In this document: piece by piece, positions 1 to 15,210 of the stretch | Position numbering within the stretch: position 1 is the stretch's first letter | How the letters are laid out: every line of letters starts with the position of its first letter | DNA from: Latrodectus hesperus | Lineage: Eukaryota > Arthropoda > Arachnida > Araneae > Theridiidae | Assembly (NCBI GenBank): GCA_037975125.1 | Contig: CM075857.1 | Span: forward strand, 92,938,626-93,002,625 | Length of the DNA: 64,000 nucleotides | Direction: 5' to 3' | The notes under the pieces: generated by a model | What the model was told of the DNA's origin: nothing | Seen by the model: the letters and a program-made list of their open reading frames with translations, nothing else | The model's database searches: none | Made by a program: the position numbers and the translations under genes

Positions 1-1885
1 ATCAAAGATGAAATAAGATAATAAAATGAAATATAATTTCATATATCGTATTTTTATGATTAGTCTTTATAAATTTCTTTTTCTTTCTAAACTTTAAGAA
101 CATAAAAAATTGAATAATTAGTAATTTTGCCATCAGATAAAATTGCTATTGCTTTATTAATCTTTTTTTAGTATGCATATATAATTTAGGAAGAAACATA
201 GAAACATTTTTACTTATTATCTTTCAGTAGTTTTCAAAGTGCATTGAAATATCATCAAAAATAATATAGCTATACAAATTTTAGACATCGATTTGTCAAG
301 ATAAAAAACTCGATTAGAAACATTTGCATTTTAAATTGTTTTCTTGAAATGTTTTTACTTTACTTTTCCAGTAGCATATTTCTGTTAAATCAAATTCACT
401 TAAGATAGCCAACCATTAAACAAATTTGAATCAAGACCTAGTAGCGAGGTGAACACCAAAGTTGGCATCCTGTTCTTACTGCTTCATATCGGCACTGAAC
501 TATTCATTAAAACCCTTGGTGAATATTAAAGTATTGCTTAGTATTCATCAAGTTAGTATTCATAAAAGTTTGTGTAAACGGTGAATTACACATTTATAAC
601 TCTTAAAGATATTTTTTTACAAAGAAATGTCTTTCTTACATAAAGTTTATTCTTTTATTTATTTAATCGAAATAAATAATGAAAATTCTAAATATAGATG
701 GCGTTAATATCAATGATAGCTGCATAATTGAAAATATTTTTGTGTTTCATTTTGCAGCGCTTCTTCTCTCATGCATATTTTAATAACTATTGTAATTCGA
801 ACCTTGAAAAATTTTACGTCAAAAATTAGATATCAGAATTTCTTTCGCAGTCTGTATACACACTTTGTAAAAATACCTGTACCTTTCTAAAACCTGAAAT
901 AAATCACACAGAATTAAAATTAATTGTTCATCAGTAAATTATATTGGCTCTTGTCATCTGTTTGAATAATGAATTAAAATTTTTCTAGTAACTTAAATTT
1001 TGATAAGATTATAGATGTTTAAGAAAGTTATTATAATATTTATCATACTATGAAAATCTCATTAAGAAGTTTATAGAAATGATAAAAAGATAATTCATTT
1101 CGATATGAATTAATTTTAATGATGATAAGACTTTAGTGCAAATGGAGTATTTCTAATTTGATGTCCTAATCGAAGATGGAGTAAGGATCAATGAAAGTTA
1201 GACTTTACAGGGTCTAATGTACCTGCAAGTGCAGAAGCGTGCAAAATCTTTGCGCACAATGTTGATCTCTTGATAGTGGTCCAAATATTTAAGTGGTTAG
1301 CTGTGTTCAGAGACTTTCAGTGAGAATTATGGTTACAGGTAACCAAAAGCGGAAAATTGCCTAATATTCAATAGTTTAGTAATATTTTTGGTAAATTCAC
1401 CAAGAATTAATTCAGTATATTGCTGGAAATTTAATTACGATGCAGTTTGGGTAATTTTTAATTAACGACATTTATAATTCAAATTTGTGTCGTTTGTATT
1501 TCCAGATTACCAGAGGAGATAGCAACTTTGACTGATGTCATTGTGTTTGTCAGTCTTTCATTAAGGATGAAATAAAAAATTAAAAATGAAAATAGGAATT
1601 TCATTCAAGAAATTTTTGACAATCTAGAATTGATTTAAATGTTTAACTATTTGCATTGATTAAAATCTTATTATCTTGTACGGGTTTGAAGTGATATTTG
1701 AGTTTGTCATCAACCATTATTAGCAATTTAATCGGACTGTTAGTATTGTGATTCCGAATACTTCTTGATATTTATCTACAAACACAAGGTTGGAGAATTT
1801 TTAAAATAAAGCTTAAAAAAATAAAACTAAGTAAAATTGAACAGAATTCTTAAATAAATATTCATATTGAATTTTACCAGAATTT
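1..1885. other. AT-rich intergenic sequence, nothing identified
   Basis: I see no coding block, repeat end or RNA gene here. Stops are frequent in all frames. Confidence 0.5.
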
Positions 1886-1889
1886 TCGC

Positions 1890-2480
1890 AGTTGATGTCA
1901 GTCTTGAGCCCATTCTGAACGAAAATAATTGTGCCAATTTTTGGATTCTTACTGACAGCCATTGTAACATAATAATAGAATGATAGAGTTTCAATATCCA
2001 TTGGCGATCCACATTGGCGACCAAATAAGTAACTTCCTCTTACTTAAGTTAAGGCACATTTCTCTTCAACATGGCATTCATTTCCGTTGGATTCCATTCC
2101 ATGTTAAAGTTTTCGGTAACGAAACGACAGAGAATCTTGCTAAGAAGGTTTGTAGTCACCTAATCCCTTTTTCAGAGCTTACCTACATGGAACTCTTCCC
2201 AGAAAAAAAAGAAAAAAATTAAGAAGTTTCGGCAGGTGCCCCATATTTACTTCTGGTACAAAGATAATAGACCAGGTCTATCTCTAACGCTCTCATGAGA
2301 CAAAAAATCCACACAAGCCTCATGCATTTTGCCACCTGAAATGTCCTGCATATTTTGAAGGTGAAAAATCTTATCCTTTTTGTCCACCAACACCAAGCTT
2401 TTGCTAAGCATATCTTTTTGGGGATGTATTATCCAAAAAAGATATGCTCAGGAAAAGCAGGCATATATTTTTTGCAAAGG
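1890..2480 (+). mobile_element. Non-LTR retrotransposon 3' remnant with RNase H domain
   Basis: Conceptual translation shows I-L-T-D-S-H, then I-x-F-R-W-I-P-F-H-V-K-V-F-G-N-E-T-T-E, which matches the RNase H domain of Jockey/I-type non-LTR elements (catalytic TDS and WIPSHxxxxGNE blocks). Downstream, W-Y-K-D-N-R-P-G-L-S-L and a zinc-knuckle-like remnant resemble the end of such ORF2 proteins. Two adjacent stops follow the TDS block (about 1979-1985) and a frame change separates the blocks, so it is dead. No RT domain is visible to the left, so it looks 5'-truncated. The clade is uncertain. Confidence 0.65.
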
Positions 2481-2639
2481 ATCTCCTTTGGGAAGAAATT
2501 TATTCTTTTCCTTTTCTTGTCTTGAACTTTTTAAAAGTCAGTGATCCACGAATATCTACAAGGAACACGAATATCTACAAGGATAAAACATTCTACAAAG
2601 AACAAGATTTACTCAAACTCTAATCAAATTCGTTACATA

Positions 2640-4889
<2,250 letters not shown>

Positions 4890-5172
4890 CTAGGATTTAG
4901 AAATAATGCCAATTCTCCTGTTTCATGTGTGGTTATTATTAACTAGAATAAGCCAATTTTTCGACATTAGCGTTTTCAGCCAAATTCGGAAACATGATAT
5001 TCCTCAACTTGGCTTAAATGTCACCAAAAGTCAGATCTTGAGAGTAAAGCATCCCTTTTATTAGCAGAAATATATATTGAAATGCTAATGGAGCAATTTA
5101 TTTGGTATTATTCCATCTTGAGAAATTATTGGCGATGCTTATGTTTTTTCGCCAACATTTCCGAATTAAATA

Positions 5173-6702
5173 CACTGCTCAAAACAATTAAAGGATATTG
5201 TAAGTTTTACATAAAATAAAGATATAAAGAAAATATTTTTTGCTTAAAATGGAAGAAGAGAATCACAAAAGAAAATTTTTCTGACTTTCAAACTGTGGAG
5301 TATGTTAATTTTAAGTTCGACGTCAAAAACGTCACTTCAGCAGCAGTGAATGAAATTTGACTTTCAACTGTATAAAAGACAATGAATACAAAGATGATCG
5401 GTATTCAGTGACTGCTTTGTTTCGATGAGTACGATGTCTCAGCGAAGTTATTTATCCGATTCAGAAGCTTGGAGAGTTGTTGGTAGGTTAGAAAAGGGCC
5501 AAACTCAAGCCGGAGTAGCGCAAGCTATTGGAGTAATAAAAAATGTTACCTCTAGGATCCGGAACCGTTTTTTGGAGACTGGAAGTGCAGGCCGAAGACC
5601 AGGGCAAGGTCGTAGATGGGCAACAACACCCAATGAAGATCGTTATTTAGTGTTAACGGCTCGGAGACACCGAAATATGAATGCTACTCTTCTTCAACAA
5701 CACCTTTGCTTGGCTACTGACACTACAGTATCAACTCAGACTGTCCGAAACCGGCTCCATGGTTTAGGTCTATATGCTCGCCGACCGATGGTATGTGCTA
5801 AACTAACATCAAGACATCGTCTCGATCGCAGGGAGTGGGCAAAAGAGCATGCGAACTAGAGGAGAAATGAATGGAGCAATGTTCTTTTTCCGACAAGTCC
5901 CGTTTTTCTGTTCATCCTGATAATAGGCGTATTTTCATCTGGAGGGACCGTGGCAGTAAGAATAATCCCGCGTTCGTGCAAGAAAGAGTCAGATTTGGCA
6001 GTGGGGGAGTGTTGGTGTATGGTGGCATCGCCATTGACGGGCGCACAGACCTCTATATCATTCGAGATGGACCACTGACTGGTCGCCGATATAGGGATGA
6101 CATCCTCAGACTTATTGTAGTCCCTTACGCTGCAGCAATCAGAGATGACTTCATTTTAATGGACGATAACTGCAGGCCACATCGTGCTAACCTGGTGGAG
6201 GGTTTCCTTTTCAAGGAACGAATCGTACGAATGGAATGGCCAGCGTGTTCTCCAGACATGAATCTAATAGAGCACGTTTGGGAAGCTCTAGGAAGATGAG
6301 TTGCTGGCCACCAATCACGCCCACAAACTCTTCAAGAACTGGAAAGAGCTCTTCTGGAAGAGTGGGACAGAATACCCCAACTCGTGATTAATAGCTTCAT
6401 TGACTCCATGCCTCAAAGGTGTTCAACGTTGCTGGCCGTCCGTGAAAACCATACCCCCTACTGAAAAAGACTTCTTTTGAAGATAACACCTTTTCTTCTT
6501 CGTTTTTTCTCACATGCGCAAACTGTGTTTTTTTCCTTTTGTACACAAATGCGTAATAAAATGCATTTTTTCTGCCAAATATGTGTAATTTATTCTCATG
6601 TAACCTACTACGTCTGTCGACCACGTATCAATCAGCTAAAAATGTTTCCAAGACACAAGATCCACCTAAAACCGCAATATCCTTTAATTGTTTTGAGCAG
6701 TG
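5173..6702 (+). mobile_element. Tc1-like DNA transposon with intact ends and dead transposase
   Basis: The element is bounded by perfect 28-bp terminal inverted repeats (5173-5200 and 6675-6702, starting CACTGCTCAAAACAATTAAA) and flanked on both sides by TA (5171-5172 and 6703-6704), the target duplication of Tc1/mariner elements. It is 1,530 bp long and carries one transposase pseudogene. The perfect ends and limited number of lesions indicate fairly recent insertion in the intergenic region upstream of the FN3 gene. Confidence 0.95.
5425..6464 (+). pseudogene. Tc1-like transposase pseudogene
   Basis: From ATG 5425, the first 144 codons give the paired-like HTH DNA-binding region (V-A-Q-A-I-G-V, a G-R-P-G-Q-G-R linker, second HTH with T-V-R-N-R-L). 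An in-frame TAG stops it at 5857-5859. A one-base loss near 5885 shifts the frame into the catalytic part: F-S-D-K-S-R-F (first D), L-M-D-D-N-C-R-P-H (second D) and C-S-P-D-M-N-L-I-E-H-V-W (E of the DD34E triad). A second nonsense codon, TGA 6297-6299, falls just after this block, and the frame then continues to its natural stop at 6462-6464. Three lesions make it non-functional; it could only move with transposase from another copy. Confidence 0.93.
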
Positions 6703-9700
6703 TATATGGTTAACGCAAAATTCAAAAATTTACGCCTGTATAAAATACGGATCATTATCTGAAAAAATCAATGTATTGAAGAAATTTAGTATTTTTTTCG
6801 TTTTTTACAAGATCAATTTCTGTGACGTCCTTTATGGAAATTTTCCTGAAAATTAAATTTTTCGAAACTCGATTTTATTTTACTATAATTCAAACAAAAC
6901 AATTAATTTCTGATGATTTCTTTTCTTTGAAACGAAGCCATTGCAGAATTTTTTTCCACGATCAATTCCCAAATTATAAAATTGGGTTCTTTTACATTTC
7001 GCCGCGTAGATGATAAAGTCGACTAATGTTTTACCGTCTTCAAAAAAAGTATTACGAACAGTAACTTTTTATGTTTTTGAGAACTAGTATAAACGTTTTA
7101 AAAATGTTCATGCCACAATGCTAAAATTCTTTTAACATTTACTATTCTGTTTGTTTTCACCAAGAATGTTGATTCGGTGAAATTTGTGGTGACGACATAG
7201 AATAAATAGTGCCTTAAATTCGTAGCACGCAGAAAGAAAAACTGCAGACAGCTTCGAGGTGGGAAAGAAAATCTAAATTTTTAGTATTTTCAAAAAAGTC
7301 GTTTATTTATTTTTTTTCAAGATTTATTCAATACATTTTTCTAGATACAAATTCATAAATTGTCTAATATTTATCATAATTAAATAAGAATCTTTGATGT
7401 TTATGCAATCATTTGGTGATTTTGTAGACCCTCCTGAAATACTTTTTTATGGTTCAAACCAATTTTCTTCAATGAACGCTTTCATAGGTTGAAATTATAA
7501 ACTTTTGTAGATAACTATATGTTAATCGTTACTCAAATGACTAATAAATGGCATTAGAAATATTTAACTGTATTCAAAAATTAATTAAAATCTCAATTTA
7601 AAACTGTTAATATTCAGTGTAACAAGTTTTGACAAGATTTATTAATATACAATGTAAAAATATTTCATAAATGGAAAGGAGAGAAAATTAATTCAATTAA
7701 ATGCGGAGATTGATGTCTCTACACCGTATTAAGATTTTTAGTCTGAAAATCATAAACATATCCTTTAGACTGCTGTATAAATTTTTATTTGTTATTGCCA
7801 CAGTAATTTATTATAAAAAGTAGATTTCTGCGACTTGAGTGATACAAACTGGATTCAGCAGTACCTGGTGGTAGGACTGTGTTTTTCAAGTAAAAGAGCT
7901 ATCTTATTTTCATCCAACCAATATTAAATAACGGGAATTAAATGCTGCACTCCTGCCTTCTACATTCACGGTTGCTTAGGAGTTTTTCGGATTTTTTCTT
8001 TGCAGCTTGTAAATACAGCCCACTATTGAAGAAAAGTTTTCCAAAAAGGTAGTTTACGCTCCATGTACTGAAAATCTCTAAAAAATTAAAAATAGACTAT
8101 ACACAACACCGTGTAACATAGGATACTACTAAATGAAAAGGTAAGCTAGTTTCATGAATGAAGAAGAATAATTTAAATTTAATAATAAGTGATTTTATTT
8201 TCTATGTTTCAATAATTAAAAAAGAAAAAATATTTCATCCAATGGCTTAAAGTGAAATCTTTATCCAAGATGTCTGAAAATTGGATTGGAAATCTATGAC
8301 TGAAAAAATCTAAGAAGTTGAAAATATGATGAATACTCATACATTAGAATATACATCCTGTAACAAATTATGAAATATATACATTAAAATAAACACATCT
8401 AATACATACATCTCTGAAATTCAACTGCCTGTTAAAGCAGAACTTAATGGTATTTCCTCACTTAATAGATAGAAAGTTCTATGATGTTAAAAATAAGAAG
8501 AAATTCTATGGTCCTCAAGAAAACACATCATCAGACATAAACATGGCACCAAATAAGTAAATACGTTAATGAAATAAATTATTAAGCCAAAAGTTTTTAA
8601 AAGGTACTATTTATTCTTAAAAGTAATAAAAGTATTCTGCACTCAGACAAAGATAAATCATTTAGGAATAAAGTATCTTTTAATAAGCGCATCCCATTTA
8701 AATAAAAAATCACCTGCAATTTAAAATTGAAATTTTTATTTTATTTACGTAATCTGGTTCTGAAAGCTGAATTGTATTTTCCTCATAAAACAACTATACA
8801 TGTCAAATAAAAATCACCTATTTAGATAGTTTACAGTACTAAAATTTTATGACTCAATATAAACTATTTTAATGATGTCTTTAGAAGTTAATAAGTAAAT
8901 AATAATACACTCAGCTGTTAAACTTTTTTTCTGAAAAGAATTATTTTTAACATTTATGAAATTTCATGTCTAATAAAACTTGTAAAAAATTAAATCCTCA
9001 AATAATTAATATTCAGAACTTAAAAAGTATCTTAAATAGAGCAACAATATGAAATATTGCTTATAGCATTTGTGGAATAATGTGTTTTATTACACTTTTT
9101 TGTTGAATATGATTTTTATTTCGTCGTATTAAAAATAACGGATTATCTTTCAAGTTATTACATGTGCAATCATGTGCAAAGCCATTAATTTTATGTTAAA
9201 ATATGCCGTTCATTTTGAATACCTGAATCTGGTTTTCTAAAAGTATGATAATTATTTTTAACAAAGTACTTTAGAGCCGAATAAAATTTTCTTGAGTATT
9301 ATTACATAAAAATTATACGTTCCATACGAACGTATCTTAACGCATATATTGTAACAATTTTAACAATAATATTATTTTACATGCATATAATCTTATAAGA
9401 AGTACTTGAAGCTTGGAAATTTATATATATCTGATGATAAACAAGCAGCAATGAATGTTTTCTCACTAGTTGAAATCAACCTTTGTCTATGGTGTAGTAT
9501 CATGTTTATATTCACAGGTAGAAGTGGCCTCAAAATTATCACCACGTGACTTGCTCTGAATAAAGTATTCTAATTTATCTTTCAACACATTTTCTTCGAG
9601 AAAAGGTTGAGTGATATCTAATCTTTATTTTTCTTAGAATAACTGATATGTTTAAAATAGTTCTGAACTAATTCACTGATATTATTGTTAAGTAAATCTT

Positions 9701-10599
9701 AATTCAAGCTTTAGCAATTGAATGCAAATAAATCTAAAATAATATTTACCATGTAACTTGTAAACAATAGTGAGCTATTTTCAAAGTTTGAGATATTTTC
9801 TGTTTTAGAATGGAAATAACTCCCTAACAAAATAAACAGAACTTTATTACAACGTATTGTTTATATTTGCGTGTGAAATATTCAACCGTTTAGGGCTTAA
9901 TGTCGTTACAAAGAGTTTAGAAAACATAATTAGGTACACTGTAAAATTTTTCAAATTTATATGGGTATCCGATATTTTAAATTCTTTATTATTAAACTAA
10001 TTTCAATTATTAACCTGAAATACGAAAAGTAAACACGATTATTTGCTTGCCATATAGGTATTTGCAGAAAACGAGCTTCTATAGATTAAATTAGTTATCA
10101 TAAATATTAATCTTGAAATAGATGTATATGTTCCTTTGATGAAGACAAAATACTTTTTATACTCAAACTTATGTAAACAAAGAATTTTAAATGATTTGAA
10201 AACTTTTTGATGACATTTTTTTAATAGTTGAATAAAAAGTAAACTTTTAGTACCTTTCCAAGGTTAAGTTCATGGGCTTGGAGTTTCTTTATGAATGCCA
10301 AAGGTGGTTAAAATTTTGCAATCTAATGCTTCAATTTTTAGGTACGCCATACATATTTTATCCATTTTCTACTATTTTAAAATCGTGATAAGGTATTGGT
10401 GAGTAGAAATAAACATAGAATGTACTTCACTTATTGAGTAAAAATATCTAGCTTAATAATGGAGTTGTAAGATATCATAGAATTATATATTTCTGGTTAC
10501 TTGAATCAGTTTATTCTAAAAGATTCTTAGAAATACTTTCTCAGATTTTTTATTCAGTCTAATTGAGTCAATGAATTGAAACGGATATTTCACTACCAA
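6703..10599. other. AT-rich upstream intergenic sequence, nothing identified
   Basis: Apart from low-complexity A/T runs I find no coding block, transposon end or RNA gene. Distal regulatory elements of the FN3 gene could lie here but none is recognisable. Confidence 0.45.
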
Positions 10600-10868
10600 C
10601 AAGAAATGACCACCTGACATTCCAAATGACCACAGGTTTGCTTATTTCCCTGTCAGTTTATCGTCTACTCATACGAAGCTAGTCGTGTGACAATTGAAGT
10701 GACGTCACAAATCGTTATCACAGCATTTCCGCAGCAAGAATTGCTTTCCGTCCAACAGAGAAGTTTATCATTGTTTGTGGTCCTTATCGGTAAGCGCAGA
10801 GAATCAGAGAAAAAAAGCGACATGAAGGGGCGGTGGGGTATTCCAAAAACTCAGAAAGAATGTTCGTA
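10600..10868 (+). promoter_or_regulatory. Probable promoter and 5' leader with CRE palindrome, GC box and uORF
   Basis: This stretch is less AT-rich than its surroundings and ends at the start codon of the FN3 gene. It contains a perfect CRE/ATF palindrome TGACGTCA at 10700-10707, a GC-box-like run GGGGCGGTGGGG at 10827-10838, and two copies of AAATGACCAC at 10604-10613 and 10624-10633, exactly 20 bp apart. A uORF starts at ATG 10822. A GTAAGC donor-like site at 10791 could mean extra leader splicing. No clear TATA box is visible and the transcription start is unknown. The promoter role is inferred from position and motifs. Confidence 0.5.
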
Positions 10869-10869
10869 A
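10822..10869 (+). CDS. Short upstream ORF overlapping the main start codon
   Basis: A 15-codon reading frame starts at ATG 10822 and stops at TAA 10867-10869. The last A of the stop codon is the first base of the FN3 gene's ATG, giving TAATG. The peptide itself looks unremarkable. Such an arrangement can limit translation of the main frame or route it through termination and reinitiation. It matters only if the transcript begins upstream of 10822, which the sequence alone does not show. Confidence 0.4.
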   Translation: MKGRWGIPKTQKECS

Positions 10870-10928
10870 TGAAAGGAACGATCATCCTATTTTCGTGGAT
10901 ACTGTTCAATCATGTTACTGGATTGAAG
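10869..10928 (+). CDS. Exon 1: signal peptide of the FN3 gene
   Basis: Twenty codons, MKGTIILFSWILFNHVTGLK, form a short signal peptide: a basic residue, a hydrophobic core and a G-rich end. The exon ends in phase 0 at a GTGAGT donor (10929). Exon 2 opens in the matching frame at TTTTACAG/GGA. The ATG at 10869 is chosen because it gives this leader and the next exon has no in-frame alternative. Intron 1 is 14.4 kb, so the link to exon 2 is inferred from frame and function; another first exon remains possible. Confidence 0.7.
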
Positions 10929-13470
10929 GTGAGTGTGAGAAAATGTTCTGTTAATGTTCTTATAACTTGCACTTGTTCTATTCGTATTCTGTTCATGTAT
11001 ATAATTTAAAAGGAATATTTCATCTCAAAGTTCTCGAATTTTAAAAAATTTGAACATTAAAAATCGAATATAACAGAAAATTTCTTTCTTAATTTTTCGA
11101 ACACTATCATTAAAGCATGGCTAAAAAATTTAACTTGAGAAAATATTTGTTAAAAATTAGGCAATTATTTATTAAAAGGCAACTACATTATACCAATAAA
11201 TAAATAAAAAGTTGATTCAGATAAAATCTAGTAGGCTATTCGTTCCCGAAGGATATTGCCTTTCGATATCCATCCCCTAAAATTTGTCATTCTTTGGTGT
11301 TGGTACTTTCTAAACGTTTTTAAAGTTATTTAAATTCAAATATTTTAAAACAATTTTTCATTTCTTGAATGTATCAGTTTTGTTCTGGTTTTAGAAATGA
11401 AAATGGTTTTGGTGACAGATTAAAGGATACGTTAATTCTCCTGTAACATTTTCATATGAAACAAAATTTTTTTCACTAAATAAAGAAATTTTGTTTCTCT
11501 TCTTTTTAGAACATTTTGGTACTTATCATTTCAAAAAATTTTTGAAAATAATTTTGAAAACTGAATTAACATTTTTAAAACCTACATTTTTATGATATTT
11601 GTTTCAAAATTTTATAAATTTAATTTTAACAGTGAACTTTTAAGATTGAGGAAAGGTCATTTTTTATTTATTTTCCATAAATAAAAATAATTTTATACTT
11701 AGAATTCGAAAAACGTTTGGGGAAATTTCGAACTCTACATTTTTTCAATAACCATTGAGCGTTTAAGGATTTAAATTTTAAAAATTACGTAAGCATTTAA
11801 TAAAATTGGTATTGTAAAGTATGAGGCCTTAAGTGTCATACACAAATGTTTTAAAATTTCGGTATATAGAATGCTTACAATTTTTGCAAAAATCATTCCA
11901 CTTTTCACCAATATGTAGAAGAAATTCATCATGTGAATCTGCTAAGCAATATTTTTCAAAATTCTTGTGATCAACTTCTGATTTTCCTTAATTTTTTTTT
12001 TGTTATTAAAAAAATTAGAATCAAAACTTAAATTTATTTTGAAGCATTTTTTTTATCTAAATCTAATATATTTATTCTATGCAATAAATAATATTTTTAT
12101 TTCATTCTACACAAATTTTATACATTTCAGGAAATAAGTCAGTATTTTTGAATATTCTATTATTTATTTTGCACTATTTACATATGTAGTAGTTTTCAAA
12201 ATTGAAATACAGTTAAAAATTTATTTTTAAACATGCATATTTCTTATTCCTATTTATCCTCTATAAAAAATTTAATCGATTAAAAATCAAATTTAGGTTC
12301 AGTTTAAAAATAATTTAGCATTAAATCTTAATCTGTCAATTTTAAAATCATGATATAATTTATAAAAAATCGTATTAATATTTTATTATTATTATTATTT
12401 TAATGATTAGAAATTCTGATTGCATATAACATGTTTAAAAACTGCAAAACATAAATGGAAAATAATAATACTAAAAATGTATGCTAGTAATTATAAAACA
12501 ATTAAAAATATATTTTAATTTTTTTAAAGAAAAATCACCCTTTATAGTTTTTAATATTTTGATTTTGATAATATGAAAGTAACAAATTTTTGCTTTAAAT
12601 TCTCTTACTTCATTTCAGAACAGCATTTCTCTCTATCCATGTTATCTACTTCATTACATTTACTTGAACAACGAAATTAGTGTTTATAACATTTTATTTG
12701 AGATGGGATAAAATAGTGACTTTATTTCACAATTTCTATTAAATTTAATCCGAAAAGGAACCGAAATATTATTTTCCACTAAATTCATTCACGGTGACTT
12801 AATTTTCTTAAATATATCGAAAATTTTTTATCATTTTTATGTTTTTCAGTAAAGTAAAATATATCATAGCACCATTTTAAAATGAGAATTATTCTACAGA
12901 AAAATTATACATCATAATAGTACAAAAATGTTAGTTCATATCTCTGTCAGTATGGTGTACTTCAGTTAAATTTTAATTAACTATTTTTAATATTTTCTTC
13001 CCAAAAATATATGCAAAAAACAATTTTTTATTTCAAATAAAAAATAGTTTTTTTCATTTGTACTTAGATGAATCTGTGGTAAAAATAAATCATTTACTTC
13101 TTTATATAGCTTTTTGATGGTTGATTATTTATATATAATTATTTTTCTTAGAAACTGTAATTTGCTTTAATGATGGTTAAATATGTTCGATTAATCATGG
13201 GACACAATCATTCTTTGTATTATATTTTTATTCAACTAATTTTACACTTTTACAATGATATTCTCACAGAAAAAGATTCATTGAGATCAAAGGTGGTAAA
13301 AAATCGACTGTTCCTTTTAATTGCTTTTATTTTGGCGGATGGATATTTTGCTTTTTTTTTGATAAAAAAATTAAGTCTTTCTTTAAATAATTATAGTTAT
13401 GTGTAAAATATATTTAATTCATCCAAATTATTTTTAAAAAGGTGTAAAGCAGAAATTCAATTGAAATAAG

Positions 13471-13472
<2 letters not shown>

Positions 13473-13532
<60 letters not shown>

Positions 13533-13544
13533 CAAAGAACAACT

Positions 13545-13594
<50 letters not shown>

Positions 13595-13607
13595 TTGTTC
13601 TTTGTTA
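13473..13607. repeat. Foldback: (TA)n tracts with 19-bp perfect inverted arms
   Basis: A (TA)n tract (about 13473-13530) is followed by the arm TAACAAAGAACAACTTATA (13530-13548), a second (TA)n tract, and the exact reverse complement of the arm (13589-13607). The 13530-13607 segment can form a long hairpin in DNA or pre-mRNA, since the TA spacer also self-pairs. It lies inside intron 1. Confidence 0.9.
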
Positions 13608-15210
13608 TTTATAATGAATGTGAATAATTGGTTATCTTATTTACTGAATGTTTGTTATTGAATAACATGTGTCATGTTTTCTAATCGGCTTATATTTGGT
13701 CTCTGATTATGCAAAAACTAGAGATTTAGTAATACTTTTAACTCATCAAAAACTGGACCAATTTCTTTTTCTGTTTCTCATTTAAAAAAAAATTTTTTGT
13801 ATAAGAAAATTCTGATTTCAAAATTCAATACATTTAAAATATCTTTTTAATCATCTGTAATGAAAAGGTTTATCCTCTAAGTTTAATATCAATAGAAAGC
13901 GCATAGAATTTATATATTTGAGGTAATATAATAGGGAATATTAACATATTTTCTAAAATTGGATTCAAACTATTCATTTCCTCTGGTTTCAGAACTTAAC
14001 AAAAGTCCTCTTTTTTTCGCTGAATTTCTTTAAAAAATTAGGTCATTGCATTATTGTATTTCATAATAATTATGTTATATTGTTATCTTAAAGATCATAC
14101 ACTAATGTTACACTTTATATAGTTAAGAACACAATATAATCAAATGAAAAACATTCAAATGTTTCTTAGAAAATGTCTCATTTTAAAATATTAAAATAGT
14201 AGGAGAGAGGAAATTCATTTACTTGAATTTATATAAACTTAAGAAAATGGCATGTATTAATTGATCCCAGTATAATTTGAAAATAATGAAATTAACATTT
14301 CTGTTTAATATTTAATTAGAATAAAAACTTTCATTAAGATAAAGCATTAAAATAAATAAATGTTAGCAAAAAAAATGTCTTTTTTATGTAAAATTCAACC
14401 CAATAAAAATTTAAGTTTGTCAATAGTTTTGAATTTTTGATTTTTTATATCAACGGCATTTAATTTTTTTAATCGACTTTTGTACGAAATGTTTATCCTT
14501 AGTAAATTAAAATAATTTAAGTAATCATTATAAAATTAATTTTTTAACATACGTTATAAAACTAATTCAAAATAGAACATGAGCTTTTACCTTCAATAAG
14601 TTAATTTGAGCAAAAATTAATATTAATTGATATTTTCAACCCTAACACAATAAAGTAATTAGAAATCATTTTTCTATCACATTTGTTTTATTTCAAGTTA
14701 GTTTTGCTTTACTGTTACAACTGGAATTTTAGATTTTTATGTTAACTATTCTGATAACATAGTCATAGTATGAATATAAAATGTAATAATTCGTTATCTA
14801 TCCTATCATCAACCATGACTTACAATCAATGTTTGCATGGCCCGATTGTTATTTGTAGATTTAAAATAGCTAGAGTGAAACTACAATCAAATATTTAAAT
14901 TCTACAAAGGCTAACTTGGCTAAGATTTTTAAATAACTGTTACTTTTATTAAAATTTTAAAAAATTATTATACCATTCTTTCCTACGAAATGAAGAATAT
15001 TATCAGATGAAATATATTTTCACTATCGTTTGACATTTGGTGTGATCAAAGATTAATAGATCTGTATTTCAAAAAGTAAAAGTTTAAATAAAAGAGGTAG
15101 ATAGATAATATTCTAAGTTGATGTTCAGTGCATAAAATAGTAATCTTTTGCTCTCAAAATTAGTCTTTTTCTGTCAGGAATAAATTTTTGTAATTTGATA
15201 TTCTTAAATA

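Noticed and set aside
10687..10869. 60-codon frame just upstream of the main start
   Set aside because: It starts at a GTG, not an ATG. Only the part from ATG 10822 (15 codons) is a plausible uORF.
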